Assembly (NCBI RefSeq): GCF_003226565.1
Contig: NZ_QKOE01000003.1
Coordinates: 1-64,000, forward strand
Length of the DNA: 64,000 bases
From: Parazoarcus communis SWub3 = DSM 12120
GTDB taxonomy: Bacteria; Pseudomonadota; Gammaproteobacteria; Burkholderiales; Rhodocyclaceae
Reading direction: 5' to 3'
Shown: positions 8,160-19,732 of the stretch, piece by piece
Layout of the letters: every line of letters starts with the position of its first letter
Numbering within the stretch: position 1 is the first letter of the stretch
The notes under the pieces: model-generated
What the model was told of the DNA's origin: nothing
Seen by the model: the letters and a program-made list of their open reading frames with translations, nothing else
Databases searched by the model: none
Translations under genes and position numbers: made by a program

Positions 8160-8954
8160 CTAGGCTGCGCGCTTGAGCTGCTTGTGGTACAGGAACTCCA
8201 TGATCGCCGCCCGGCAATCACCGAAATGCGCATCGTGCGCAAGCGCCAGGCGATCGCGCGGACGATCGATCTTGACCTCGAGGATCTCGCCAATGGTGGC
8301 TGCCGGACCATTGGTCAGCATCACCACACGGTCGGACAGCAGCACGGCCTCATCCACATCGTGGGTCACCATCACCATGGTGGCCTTGGTTGCGGCCAGA
8401 ATCTTCATCAGTTCGTCCTGCAGATTGGCACGGGTCAGTGCATCGAGCGCGCCGAAAGGCTCGTCCATCAGCAGGATGCGCGGCTGCATTGACAACGCGC
8501 GCGCAATACCGACGCGTTGCTTCATGCCACCCGAGATCTCGTGCGGATACTTGTTCTCGGCATGCGTCAGGCCCACAAGTTCCAGCGCCTCGTGGGTACG
8601 CTGCTTGAGCTTTGCCTTGCCTTCCTTGGCGGAGAACACGCGCTCGACCGCCAGGAACACGTTGTCGAAGCAGGTGAGCCAGGGTAGCAATGAGTGATTC
8701 TGAAACACCACCGCGCGCTCCGGACCGGGGCCAGCAATCTCGCGGCCGTCACACAGCATCACCCCACTGGTCGGCCGGGTCAGCCCGGCGATCAGGTTCA
8801 GCAGCGTGGATTTTCCGCAGCCGGAGTGACCGATCAGGGCAATGCTCTCGCCCTCGTGGATGTCGAGATGCACATCGCGCAGGGCAACGAACTTGCCTTT
8901 CTTGGTATCGAAGGACTGGCCGACATTCTCGATCTGTACGATCTTCTTCGTCAT
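8160..8954 (-). CDS. nrtD: Nitrate ABC transporter ATP-binding protein
   Basis: A 264-residue ATPase of the nitrate/sulfonate/taurine importer family. Walker A GHSGCGKST is near residue 43, the signature ISGGMKQRVGIARAL near 140, Walker B ILLMDEPFGALD just after, and the switch His in MVTHD. A single ATPase gene is present, as in proteobacterial NasFED/NrtABD, with no cyanobacterial NrtC fusion carrying a second binding domain. It lies 10 bases downstream of nrtB. Confidence 0.93.
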   Translation of the reverse strand: MTKKIVQIENVGQSFDTKKGKFVALRDVHLDIHEGESIALIGHSGCGKSTLLNLIAGLTRPTSGVMLCDGREIAGPGPERAVVFQNHSLLPWLTCFDNVFLAVERVFSAKEGKAKLKQRTHEALELVGLTHAENKYPHEISGGMKQRVGIARALSMQPRILLMDEPFGALDALTRANLQDELMKILAATKATMVMVTHDVDEAVLLSDRVVMLTNGPAATIGEILEVKIDRPRDRLALAHDAHFGDCRAAIMEFLYHKQLKRAA

Positions 8955-8964
8955 GATCGTCTCC

Positions 8965-9915
8965 TTAACGGGTTTCGTAGCTGAAGCGGCGGGCGATCAG
9001 CATCAGTATCTGTTCCAGCACCAGACCGACGATACCGATCACGAAGATGGCGATGATGATGTGCTCGACCTTGAGGTTGTTCCATTCATCCCACACCCAG
9101 AAGCCGATGCCGACACCACCGGTCAGCATCTCGGCAGCCACGATCACCAGCCAGGCGGTGCCGATGGAGAGGCGGATGCCGGTCAGCATGTAGGGCAGCA
9201 CCGCCGGAAACAGGATCTTGGTAAAGATCTTCCACTCCGACAGATTGAGCACACGGGCAACATTGAGGTAGTCCTGCGGTACCCGGGTGACGCCTTGGGC
9301 GGTGTTGAGGATCATCGGCCAGATCGAGCAGATGAAGATGGTCCAGGTCGCAGCCGGATCGGCACGCTGGAACACCAGCAGACCGATCGGCAACCAGGCC
9401 AGCGGCGACACCGGACGCAACAGGCTGATGATGGGGTTGAGCATCTGCGACAGCACCGCGAAGCGGCCAAGCAGGAAACCCGCGGGAATGCCGACCAGCG
9501 CCGCAATGCCGAAGCCGATACCGACGCGCTCCAGCGAGGCCAGCACGTTCCATCCGATACCCTGGTCGTTGGGACCATCGATGTAGAACGGATCGGAAAA
9601 CAGCACCACCGCGGCCTGCCAGGTTTTGCCCGGACTGGGAATGCCGCCGCCATTTAGCGTGGCGAGATGCCAGATACCGATCAACAGCGCGAGGCCGATC
9701 ACCGGCGGCAGCACCGCACGGGACAGTGCCTGCAGCCACTCGCCGAAACGCCCATTGCGTTCGGTCTCGACCTCGGCCTTCTCGACCTTTTCCACCTTCT
9801 GTTCCACCACGGTCACGCTTGCTTCGCTCCCGGTTTCGTTGCGCCCGCCCGCCACCCGGACGGTCTCGATTTCGACGCCGGCGCCGGGCCGGCTTGCGAT
9901 CACTGCTGCAGTCAT
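8965..9915 (-). CDS. nrtB: Nitrate ABC transporter permease
   Basis: A 316-residue inner-membrane permease of the binding-protein-dependent family. A cytoplasmic, charged N-terminal segment of about 65 residues is followed by roughly six transmembrane helices. The EAA-type loop that docks the ATPase is at EWKIFTKILFPAVLPYMLTG. The start at 9915 is chosen for the GGAGGA ribosome binding site 9 bases before it; the longer frame would run into nrtA. It is the second gene of nrtABD. Confidence 0.93.
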   Translation of the reverse strand: MTAAVIASRPGAGVEIETVRVAGGRNETGSEASVTVVEQKVEKVEKAEVETERNGRFGEWLQALSRAVLPPVIGLALLIGIWHLATLNGGGIPSPGKTWQAAVVLFSDPFYIDGPNDQGIGWNVLASLERVGIGFGIAALVGIPAGFLLGRFAVLSQMLNPIISLLRPVSPLAWLPIGLLVFQRADPAATWTIFICSIWPMILNTAQGVTRVPQDYLNVARVLNLSEWKIFTKILFPAVLPYMLTGIRLSIGTAWLVIVAAEMLTGGVGIGFWVWDEWNNLKVEHIIIAIFVIGIVGLVLEQILMLIARRFSYETR

Positions 9916-9931
9916 GTCCCTATCCTCCGCA

Positions 9932-11191
9932 TCAGGCCTTGATCTTGAAGCTGCCGGCGTACTTCGCCGGATTCGAGCCGTCCCATACCACACCGTCGAT
10001 CAGCTTGCTGCTGCGCATGTCGCTCTTGGGCAGTGAGACGCCAGCAGCAGCGGCCGCCTGCTTGTAGATGTCGACACGGTTGATCGCTTTTGCCACCGCC
10101 AGATAATCGACATCCTTGTCGAGCAGACCCCAGCGGCGGTGCTGGGTCAGGAACCACATACCGTCGGACAGGTAGGGGAAGTTCACCGCGCCATCGTTGA
10201 AGAACTTCATCGCATTGGCGTCATCCCAGGTCTTGCCCTGGCCGTCTTCGTAACGACCCAGCATGCGGCCGAGGATGACATCCATGTCGGTGTTGACGTA
10301 GGAACGTGCCGCCACGGTCTCGGCGGTCGTGCGGCGGTTGGCCTGCGAAGCGTCGATCCAGCGCGAGGCATCGAGCACCGCAGCGGTCAGCGCACGGGCG
10401 CTGTTGGGGTTCTTCGCCACCCACTCGGCGGTCGTGCCGAGGATCTTTTCCGGATGATCGGTCCAGATGTCCTGGGTGGTGACTGCGGTGAAGCCGATCT
10501 TGTCGACAATGGCGCGCTGGTTCCACGGCTCGCCGACGCAGAAGCCGTGCATGTTGCCGACGCGCATGTTGGCCACCATCTGCGGCGGCGGCACGACGAT
10601 GGCCTTGACGTCCTGGAAGGGGTTGATGTCGTGCGCAGCCAGCCAGTAGTACAACCACATCGCGTGAGTCCCGGTGGGGAAGGTCTGCGCGAAGGTATAG
10701 GTGCCGGCCGGACTGGCCGCAATGACCTTCTTCAGCGACGCCCCGTCGGTCGCGCCCTTTTCCTTGAGCTGATTGGCCAGCGTGATCGCCTGACCGTTAT
10801 TGTTCAAGGTCATCAGGTTGGCCATGTCCTTCTTTGGCCCGCCAATGCCCAGATGTACGCCGTACACCAGTCCGTAGAGCACATGAGCCGCATCGAGCTC
10901 GCCATTGACCAGTTTGTCGCGCACCGAGGCCCAGCTTGCCTCCTTGCTCGGGATGATCTTGATGCCGTACTTTTCGTCAAATTTCTGGGTTGCCGCCATG
11001 ACCACCGAAGCGCAGTCGGTCAGCGGGATGAAGCCGACCTTGATCTCCTTCTTCTCGGGTGCATCCGAGCCCGCCGCCCATGCCCCGCCGGGGAACAGGC
11101 TGGAGATCAGCGCGGCGGTGCTGGTGGCAGCACTCGCCTTCAGGAAACCGCGGCGCGACAGTTCGGGGGTATCGATCTTCTGCTTGGTCAT
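9932..11191 (-). CDS. nrtA: Nitrate ABC transporter substrate-binding protein (Tat-exported)
   Basis: A 419-residue periplasmic protein of the NrtA/CmpA/NasF type. It opens with a twin-arginine signal (SRRGFLKAS, about residues 12-20), a hydrophobic stretch and an AWA-A cleavage site near 39-40. Mature-domain landmarks include VGFIPLTDCASVVMA at the start of the binding fold. It is the first gene of the nrtA-nrtB-nrtD-cobA-reductase-mcp-NIT operon. Its 134-base leader carries an ANTAR-type switch and an intrinsic terminator, and transcription starts at a sigma-54 promoter. Confidence 0.95.
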   Translation of the reverse strand: MTKQKIDTPELSRRGFLKASAATSTAALISSLFPGGAWAAGSDAPEKKEIKVGFIPLTDCASVVMAATQKFDEKYGIKIIPSKEASWASVRDKLVNGELDAAHVLYGLVYGVHLGIGGPKKDMANLMTLNNNGQAITLANQLKEKGATDGASLKKVIAASPAGTYTFAQTFPTGTHAMWLYYWLAAHDINPFQDVKAIVVPPPQMVANMRVGNMHGFCVGEPWNQRAIVDKIGFTAVTTQDIWTDHPEKILGTTAEWVAKNPNSARALTAAVLDASRWIDASQANRRTTAETVAARSYVNTDMDVILGRMLGRYEDGQGKTWDDANAMKFFNDGAVNFPYLSDGMWFLTQHRRWGLLDKDVDYLAVAKAINRVDIYKQAAAAAGVSLPKSDMRSSKLIDGVVWDGSNPAKYAGSFKIKA

Positions 11192-11214
11192 GTTGCACTC
11201 CTAGAATGACTTCC

Positions 11215-11270
11215 AAAACAAAAAGGCGCCCATCCCGCTCCGCGGATCTGCCGCGAAGGGAATGGACGCC
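11215..11270 (-). terminator. Attenuator (intrinsic terminator) in the nrtA leader
   Basis: In the minus-strand RNA a 12-bp arm (11270-11259) pairs with 11236-11225, using three G-U pairs. An inner CGCGG/CCGCG helix lies inside the loop, and TTTTTGTTTT follows (11224-11215). It sits inside the leader, 24 bases before the nrtA ATG, so it must be bypassed for expression. Its 5' arm shares GTCCA (11267-11263) with the 3' side of hexaloop hairpin P2, making the two structures mutually exclusive. Confidence 0.75.
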
Positions 11271-11318
11271 GTTGTCCAGTGTTCGGTACTGCTTCGAACG
11301 CCGAACCATCGTTGGTTC
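11263..11318 (-). promoter_or_regulatory. ANTAR-type dual-hexaloop element in the nrtA leader
   Basis: Minus-strand RNA. P1 is GAACC-[AACGAT]-GGTTC (11318-11303). P2 is TGGAC-[AACGGC]-GTCCA (11278-11263). Both loops have A1 and G4, as required for ANTAR recognition. A small extra hairpin (GTTCG with CGAAC) fills the 24-base linker. NasR, encoded just upstream, is the obvious ligand. Binding would stabilise P2 and prevent the overlapping terminator from forming. Confidence 0.75.
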
Positions 11319-11334
11319 AGCCTTGCCATCCTTA

Positions 11335-11352
11335 ATGCATCAACTGTGCCAG
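11335..11352 (-). promoter_or_regulatory. Sigma-54 (-24/-12) promoter of the nrt operon
   Basis: The minus strand reads CTGGCACAGTTGATGCAT, with GG at 11350-11349 and GC at 11338-11337 separated by 10 bases. This is very close to the RpoN consensus TTGGCAC-N5-TTGC. The predicted start is near 11325, seven bases before the first hexaloop hairpin. Confidence 0.78.
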
Positions 11353-11428
11353 CTTTGAAAAAACCGCTGTAACCCTTACCACTGCTGACTTTGTCAGAAA
11401 CATGACAGCGTACGCACCCCGTATGTGG

Positions 11429-11445
11429 CGCACTGCTGCAGTGCA
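11429..11445. promoter_or_regulatory. NtrC-like palindrome upstream of the nrt promoter
   Basis: The minus strand reads TGCACT-GCAGC-AGTGCG, matching TGCACC-N5-GGTGCA at 9 of 12 arm positions. It lies about 80 bp before the -24 element. The rest of 11353-11577 shows no gene. Confidence 0.4.
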
Positions 11446-11577
11446 ATAGCCCACACAACCGCACAAGCTCGGTGCGGACCAGGGACTGACGGACGCGGTC
11501 GGAACTGGAGTGACAGGCAGGCTAAAGCCCCCACCACCGGGAAAATGGCGGGCAGTCTGTCCCCATTGGGGCGAAGG

Positions 11578-12870
11578 TCAGTCCCGCTTGAGAAAATCCG
11601 CCAGCGCCAACGTCGCTTCTGCAACGTCGGCGATACGGCGATTCTGGTTCATGGCAGTCTGGCGCAGCAGACGATAAGCCTCTTCCTCGCTCAGGCCACG
11701 CTGCGACATCAGCAGTCCTTTGGCACGATCGACCAGCTTGCGCTCATGCAACGCGGCACGTGCCGTACCCAACTCCTCGTTGATGTTCTGCAGGCGCTGC
11801 GCTTGCGCCCGCACCAGATCGAGTACCGATCGTCCCAGCTGCGGGCTGAGCCCATCTGCGCCCAGAACGGCACTCGTGCCGTCAGTTGGGCCGCTGGCCA
11901 GTCCGGCCGACCCACTGTCGAAGAACACCGCAACAGCCGCACCTTGTGTGCCTGTGGAGGCTGACAGGCTGTCGAGAAAATGCTTCTGATCGTGAAGATC
12001 GGCACGCGTCTCCTCGAGCTTGCGCTCACACAGCGAAAGGAGCGCATTGGTCGCGCAATCCTCGACCTGGCGCATTGCATCAATCCGAGCAGAGGCACAA
12101 TCGAACCAGCGGTCCGCAGCATCGGCCTCCAGTCGCTGCGGCGAAGGGGCACAAGCCAGACGACGCATGCGCTCGATCTCGGCCACCTCAGGCAAGGTCT
12201 GCACATTGCGCCAGATCTGGCAGAGCGTCGGGTCGGCAAACTCGGAAAAGATGCGAAAGCAGCGCTCCTGCCCCTCGATCAGATGGGTCAGGGTCTGCTG
12301 CGCGGCCGTATCGAAGCGTCCCAACGCAAAACCGGCGGCACCGGCGGCGCGCTCCTGTCCGGCCAGCTCCTTGCCCTGCATGAAGTTGAACAGGGCAACC
12401 AGGGCCCGCGACACCAAGGGATCGGCTGCGGTGTCGGCTGCCTCGAAAACGACCCCCAGCAGCCCGGCAATCAGTTCGTTGAAACTACGGGTGGCTTCGT
12501 CTGCACCGATCTTCTGCGCCCCGATCCGCTGCCGCAGCCCGGGCAAGGCATCCAGTACATGCAGCACGTGCGCGATCCGGCTGAATAGACGCATGCCGCT
12601 GGCCATCTTGCCGGAATCGGTATCGAGCTGGTCAAACTGCGCCCGGACCGCTGCCTCCATCTGCACACTGGCCTCGATGCGTGTCTGGCGCTGCTCGCCA
12701 AAACGTTGTCCACGTGAAGCCAGAAAGACATTGGATGTCCCCCGCTCCTTCTGCAGGACGTGCACGAATTCACACACACCCTTGACCAGACCACTGGTGA
12801 CCTCAAGCTGCTCCAGCCCCTGAATCTCGCAGCGCTTTGCGGCAACAAGAAAACCCAATGCAGACTTCAT
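11578..12870 (-). CDS. nasR: Nitrate-responsive antiterminator, NIT-ANTAR protein
   Basis: A 430-residue cytoplasmic regulator. The N-terminal NIT sensor has the conserved segment HVLQKERGTSNVFLAS (about residues 37-52). The C-terminal ANTAR RNA-binding domain spans about residues 355-425 (ALHERKLVDRAKGLLMSQRG, LSEEEAYRLLRQTAM). In Klebsiella NasR, nitrate or nitrite binding to NIT frees ANTAR to bind the leader hairpins and block termination. Here nasR lies directly upstream of the nrt operon on the same strand, and both nitrate operons have matching leaders. The ATG at 12870 follows GGGAGGTT; the longer frame has no such site. Confidence 0.93.
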   Translation of the reverse strand: MKSALGFLVAAKRCEIQGLEQLEVTSGLVKGVCEFVHVLQKERGTSNVFLASRGQRFGEQRQTRIEASVQMEAAVRAQFDQLDTDSGKMASGMRLFSRIAHVLHVLDALPGLRQRIGAQKIGADEATRSFNELIAGLLGVVFEAADTAADPLVSRALVALFNFMQGKELAGQERAAGAAGFALGRFDTAAQQTLTHLIEGQERCFRIFSEFADPTLCQIWRNVQTLPEVAEIERMRRLACAPSPQRLEADAADRWFDCASARIDAMRQVEDCATNALLSLCERKLEETRADLHDQKHFLDSLSASTGTQGAAVAVFFDSGSAGLASGPTDGTSAVLGADGLSPQLGRSVLDLVRAQAQRLQNINEELGTARAALHERKLVDRAKGLLMSQRGLSEEEAYRLLRQTAMNQNRRIADVAEATLALADFLKRD

Positions 12871-13009
12871 GCAGAACCTCCCGGCCCATTCCCAGATTAC
12901 GGCGCCCCCGGGAGGCTGTCGGACATGGACTGCCTCCCAGGCACCGCAACACATTCACAAGCAAATCACATGCGCGGCGCCAGAACGAACCGCCAGCACC
13001 CTGCACATT

Positions 13010-13915
13010 TCACACCCGGCTGCCGCGCTGGCGACGCGCCTCAAACAGGCAGATGCCGCTTGCCACCGAGACATTGAGACTCTCCACCGTGCCCAGCATC
13101 GGGATCTTGGCCAGTTCGTCGCATGTGTCGCGTGTCAGGCGGCGCAAGCCATCCCCCTCGGCCCCAAGCACCCAGGCCACCGGGCCCTTCTGATCGATCT
13201 CATAGACCGACTTCTCGGCCTCACCCGCCGCGCCGACCACCCAGATGCCGGCCTCCTGCATCTCACGCAGGCTACGCGCCAGATTGGTGACGGTGATATA
13301 GGGCACGGTGTCGGCTGCACCGCTCGCCACCTTGATCGCGGTGGCGTTGAGACCCACTGCACGGTCCTTCGGCGCGATCACGGCATGCGCCCCGACAGCA
13401 TCGGCCACACGCAGACAGGCACCGAGATTGTGCGGATCCTGCACACCATCGAGCACCAGCAACAAGGCCGGTTCGTCCAGCCCCTCGAGTACGTCGGCCA
13501 GCTTGAGCTCACGCTGACGGGCATCGATACGGGCTATCACGCCCTGATGGCGACGCGTACCCACCATACCATCGAGCCGGTCGGCATCGGACAGGATCAG
13601 ACGGACACCCTGCGATTCGACCAGCGCCAGCACGTCTCGGGCACGCGCGTCCTGACGCTGACTGGACAGGTAGATCTCGAACACCGCCTCCGGATCGCGC
13701 CGCAACTTGCCGAGCACCGCGTGAAAGCCGTAGATCAGCCGGCTGCTGCTGCGCCCAGGTTCGTCACCCTCACCGACCGGATGCGCTGCCGGCTCGAGCA
13801 CCGGCGTCTCAACCGGGCGCGGCCCCGGCCGAGCGCCCCCCCGACGCTGGGCCGTCGCGGGCTTACCGCCAGCAGCCGGAGGTTTCAGGGAGGAACGGAA
13901 CGGAGGTTTAGCCAC
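13010..13915 (-). CDS. rlmB: 23S rRNA (guanosine-2'-O-)-methyltransferase RlmB
   Basis: A 301-residue SPOUT-class enzyme that 2'-O-methylates G2251 of 23S rRNA. It carries the SpoU motifs [25 protein letters not shown] and [26 protein letters not shown] (the last split here as two adjoining blocks), which form the trefoil-knot SAM site. A basic, Pro/Ala-rich N-terminal extension of about 55 residues precedes the substrate-binding domain. The gene overlaps the end of rnr by 8 bases, so the two are translationally coupled, as in many proteobacteria. Confidence 0.94.
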   Translation of the reverse strand: MAKPPFRSSLKPPAAGGKPATAQRRGGARPGPRPVETPVLEPAAHPVGEGDEPGRSSSRLIYGFHAVLGKLRRDPEAVFEIYLSSQRQDARARDVLALVESQGVRLILSDADRLDGMVGTRRHQGVIARIDARQRELKLADVLEGLDEPALLLVLDGVQDPHNLGACLRVADAVGAHAVIAPKDRAVGLNATAIKVASGAADTVPYITVTNLARSLREMQEAGIWVVGAAGEAEKSVYEIDQKGPVAWVLGAEGDGLRRLTRDTCDELAKIPMLGTVESLNVSVASGICLFEARRQRGSRV

Positions 13916-16496
13916 GACGCTTGCCTTTCTTGCTGGTTGCAGCCGCTTTTGCGGCCTTGGGTTTGGAGGGTCTCTTTGCTGCTGGCCTGGCTACCGGCTT
14001 GGCCGTCATCTTGGCTCCTGCCTTTGCGGACTTGGGCGCAGTCCTGGCGGCACCCCGTACTGCGGTCGCACCGGGCGCCCCAGCCCCTTGCCCACCCGAC
14101 GCGCCCCGCGTGGTACGGCGGACCGGCGCAGACTCGACTGGCGTCGGCGCAGGCTCCCGTGCAGTCCGACCACGACGCGGGGCCTCGGCCGCGGCGTCGC
14201 GATCACGTGCGGTCTTGCCACTACGCTCGGTGGGTCGGGACGTGCCTTCGATCAGGCGGAAGTCGATCTTGTTGGTCTCTAGATCGACCCTCACCAACTG
14301 GACCCGCACCCGGTCCGACAGACGGTAACGCACATTGGTACGCTCACCCACCAGCTCATGGCGGGTCTCGTCAAAGTGGAAATAATCGCTGCCAAGATCC
14401 GAAATATGGACCAGTCCCTCGATGAAAATATCGTCCAGGGCAACAAAGAGGCCGAAGGGTACCACTGCCGACACGCTACCGGCGAACTCCTCGCCAACCC
14501 GATCCTGCATGTAGTAGCACTTGAGCCAGGCCACCACATCGCGCGTGGCATCGTCGGCACGGCGTTCGGTCATCGAACAGTGCAGGCCAATCTCATCCCA
14601 GTCGCCCGGCTGATACTGCTCGCTCGCCAGCACGGCCTTGATCGCCCGGTGCACCAACAGGTCGGGATAACGCCGGATCGGTGAGGTGAAGTGGCTGTAG
14701 GCCTCGTACGCCAGACCAAAGTGACCGACATTGTCGGGGCTGTACACCGCCTGACGCAGCGAACGCAGCATCACCGTCTGCAGCAACTGGGCGTCCGGGC
14801 GGTCCTTGACCTTGTCCAGCAAGGCCGCGTAATCCTTGGCATGGGGCTCCTCGCCGCCGCCGATGCCCAACCCGAACTCGGTCAGGAAGCCTCGCAGCTT
14901 TTCGAGCTTCTCAGGCGTCGGCCCTTCATGCACCCGGTACAAGGCGGGATGCGCACGAGTCTGCAAGAAGTCCGAAGCACACACATTGGCAGCCAGCATG
15001 CACTCTTCGATCAGGCGATGCGCGTCATTGCGGGTCTCGGGCACGATACGCTCGATCTTGCCCTTGTCGTCAAAGATCATCCGTGTTTCGGTGGTCTCGA
15101 AGTCGATCGCGCCCCGCTTGGCGCGCGCCTTGAGCAGCACGCGGAACAACTTGTCGAGGTTCTGCAGGTGGGGCAGCAGCTCACCGACCTCCTCAAGTGC
15201 GGAGGCCTCGCTGTCGTACAACGCGGCAGCCACCTTGGTGTAGGTCAGCCGGGCATGCGAGAACATGACTGCCGGATAGAAGCGATAGGCCTTGATCGCT
15301 CCCGTCATCGAGATGCTCATGTCGGCGACCATGCACAGGCGCTCCACCTGGGGATTGAGCGAGCACAAACCGTTGGAGAGCTTCTCGGGCAGCATCGGGA
15401 TCACCCTGCGCGGGAAATACACCGAGTTGCCGCGATCGTAGGCGTCCTTATCCAACGCGCTGCCCGGTGCGACGTAATGCGAGACGTCGGCAATCGCAAC
15501 GATAAGGCGAAAGCCACGCCCCTGACGCTCGCAATACACCGCATCGTCGAAGTCGCGGGCAGTCTCGCCATCGATGGTCACCAGCGGCAAGCCGGTGATG
15601 TCTTCACGCCCCACCCAATCCTTCTTGCGCACCTTGACCGGCAGCTTGCGGGTCTCGAGCTTGGTTTCAGCCGAGAACTCATAGGGGAGCTCGTGCTTGC
15701 GGAGCGCAATCTCGATCTCCATACCAGGATCGGCATAGTTACCGAGCACTTCGACCACGCGGCCGATGGGTTGGGCAAACTTGGTGGGTTGCTCGACCAG
15801 TTCGACAGTGACAATCTGCCCCGGCAGGGTTTTCTTGCCACCAGGCGCTACCAGGATGTCCTGCGCCAGACGCCGGTTTTCCGGCACCACCAGGGTGACC
15901 CCGTGCTCGACCAGCACGCGCCCGACCACCCGGGTATTGGCGCGCTCGAGCACCTCGACGATCTTGCCTTCGGGACGCCCGCGGCGATCCTGCCCGGCAA
16001 TGCGGACGATGACGCGGTCGCCGTGCAGCACTTCGCGCATTTCCTTGGGGCCGAGAAAAATGTCGGCGCCACCGTCGTCACGGCGCAGGAAACCGAATCC
16101 GTCGACATGCCCTTCAACCTTGCCGCGGATCAGGTCCGCCTTGTCAGGCAGCAGGTAGGCGTCGCGCCGATTGCGGATCAACTGCCCGTCGCGCTGCATG
16201 GCTCGCAAGCGGCGATCGAAATGTTCAAGCTCTTGCTCGGTGATGTCGAGGGCAGTTGCCAGTGCCTCAAACGTCATCGGCACACCCTGCTCGGCCAGCA
16301 CCTGCTCGATGTATTCGCGACTGGGCAGCGGCAGTTCGTACTTGAGCGACTCACGCTCGAAAAAAGGGTCGGCCTGGCGGATGGCACTCGGCCCAGCCGC
16401 ACGAGCCTTGGACTTTGCGCGACTGCGTGTGGGCGACTTGGAAACCTCGGCAGCGGGTGCGGAGGGATTTACGGATTTTTTTGGTCTTGTAGTCAT
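13908..16496 (-). CDS. rnr: Ribonuclease R
   Basis: An 862-residue 3'-5' exoribonuclease of the RNB family that degrades structured RNA. After a basic N-terminus come an HTH region, cold-shock domains, the RNB catalytic core ([14 protein letters not shown] supplies the metal-binding Asp residues) and an S1 domain ([17 protein letters not shown]). The C-terminus has an unusually long Lys/Ala/Arg/Pro tail of about 100 residues. Two in-frame ATGs exist, 16502 and 16496. I choose 16496 because AAGA then sits at a usable distance. The start codon overlaps the -35 hexamer of the divergent tRNA-Leu promoter. Confidence 0.94.
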   Translation of the reverse strand: MTTRPKKSVNPSAPAAEVSKSPTRSRAKSKARAAGPSAIRQADPFFERESLKYELPLPSREYIEQVLAEQGVPMTFEALATALDITEQELEHFDRRLRAMQRDGQLIRNRRDAYLLPDKADLIRGKVEGHVDGFGFLRRDDGGADIFLGPKEMREVLHGDRVIVRIAGQDRRGRPEGKIVEVLERANTRVVGRVLVEHGVTLVVPENRRLAQDILVAPGGKKTLPGQIVTVELVEQPTKFAQPIGRVVEVLGNYADPGMEIEIALRKHELPYEFSAETKLETRKLPVKVRKKDWVGREDITGLPLVTIDGETARDFDDAVYCERQGRGFRLIVAIADVSHYVAPGSALDKDAYDRGNSVYFPRRVIPMLPEKLSNGLCSLNPQVERLCMVADMSISMTGAIKAYRFYPAVMFSHARLTYTKVAAALYDSEASALEEVGELLPHLQNLDKLFRVLLKARAKRGAIDFETTETRMIFDDKGKIERIVPETRNDAHRLIEECMLAANVCASDFLQTRAHPALYRVHEGPTPEKLEKLRGFLTEFGLGIGGGEEPHAKDYAALLDKVKDRPDAQLLQTVMLRSLRQAVYSPDNVGHFGLAYEAYSHFTSPIRRYPDLLVHRAIKAVLASEQYQPGDWDEIGLHCSMTERRADDATRDVVAWLKCYYMQDRVGEEFAGSVSAVVPFGLFVALDDIFIEGLVHISDLGSDYFHFDETRHELVGERTNVRYRLSDRVRVQLVRVDLETNKIDFRLIEGTSRPTERSGKTARDRDAAAEAPRRGRTAREPAPTPVESAPVRRTTRGASGGQGAGAPGATAVRGAARTAPKSAKAGAKMTAKPVARPAAKRPSKPKAAKAAATSKKGKRRG

Positions 16497-16523
16497 TGAC
16501 ATTCTTCTAAAGGTACTTATAAT
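16496..16523 (+). promoter_or_regulatory. Consensus sigma-70 promoter of tRNA-Leu copy 1
   Basis: TTGACA (16496-16501), 16-base spacer, TATAAT (16518-16523), both hexamers perfect. The tRNA begins 12 bases after the -10. The -35 lies on the rnr start codon on the other strand. Confidence 0.85.
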
Positions 16524-16534
16524 GCGCGGCTCTT

Positions 16535-16619
<85 letters not shown>

Positions 16620-16628
16620 GTTTCACGG

Positions 16629-16656
16629 AAAAGCCGCTCTTCGGAGCGGCTTTTTT
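16629..16656 (+). terminator. Intrinsic terminator after tRNA-Leu copy 1
   Basis: AAGCCGCTC-TTCG-GAGCGGCTT followed by TTTT: a GC-rich stem with a UUCG tetraloop and a T-run. So the two tRNA copies are separate transcription units. Confidence 0.9.
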
Positions 16657-16798
16657 CTTGCCTGCCGCTCCACAACCATCAGCGTGACACTGCACCAGCC
16701 CGATTGCAATGGTGGCAAACACCACCGCCGGCACATACCCGCAAGGGAACAAACCCTCACTCGCGACACACCAGGCTGCATTTTTTTGATCAAAGGGC

Positions 16799-16827
16799 TT
16801 CCATCCAGCAAAACCCCTGGCTATAAT
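16799..16827 (+). promoter_or_regulatory. Promoter of tRNA-Leu copy 2
   Basis: A perfect TATAAT at 16822-16827, 11 bases before the tRNA, with a weak -35 (TTCCAT, 16799-16804) at a 17-base spacing. The -10 and the bases after it resemble those of copy 1, whereas the -35 does not. Confidence 0.55.
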
Positions 16828-16837
16828 GCGCCTCCCT

Positions 16838-16922
<85 letters not shown>

Positions 16923-16930
16923 GTTTCAAC

Positions 16931-16964
16931 AGAAAGCCGACCTTGTGTCGGCTTTCTGCTTTTC
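16931..16964 (+). terminator. Intrinsic terminator after tRNA-Leu copy 2
   Basis: AGAAAGCCGAC (16931-16941) pairs perfectly with GTCGGCTTTCT (16947-16957) over a 5-base loop, followed by GCTTTT. Confidence 0.8.
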
Positions 16965-17027
16965 CAGCCCCCCTGTCACAGCTGCGGGCAGGCGACGCCT
17001 CGACGCCCAGCCCCGCCCTCAAAGTGA

Positions 17028-17048
17028 AACCGGCCTTGCGGCCGGCTT
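17028..17048 (-). terminator. Hairpin after purA
   Basis: The minus strand reads AAGCCGGCC-GCAA-GGCCGGTT just after the purA stop. A very stable stem with a short loop. Only a short T-rich stretch follows. Confidence 0.6.
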
Positions 17049-17062
17049 CGGATACCCAGGAT

Positions 17063-19532
<2,470 letters not shown>

Positions 19533-19540
19533 GAAGGAAT

Positions 19541-19726
19541 TCAACTGAAGATGTACAGCAGGATCAGCCCGACCAGCATCGACGACAGTCCAATGAACCG
19601 GATCTGACCGTCAGCCATGCTGGCGAGCCGCGAAAAGGTTTCGCGCCAGGCAGCTGGCGCGACAAAGGGAAGGATGCCTTCGATGATCAACATCAGCGCG
19701 AAGGCAGTCAGCAGGGTGGAGCCCAT
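19541..19726 (-). CDS. DUF2065 small membrane protein (YjeT-like)
   Basis: 61 residues with two transmembrane helices (about 5-23 and 43-60). It matches the DUF2065/YjeT family, nearly always found beside hflC-hisZ/purA. Its function is unknown, possibly linked to HflKC at the membrane. It is 6 bases after hflC and 8 before hisZ. Confidence 0.85.
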   Translation of the reverse strand: MGSTLLTAFALMLIIEGILPFVAPAAWRETFSRLASMADGQIRFIGLSSMLVGLILLYIFS

Positions 19727-19732
19727 CAGGAA

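Noticed and set aside
14691-16499. 602-codon plus-strand open frame opposite rnr
   Set aside because: It is a shadow of the RNase R coding sequence.
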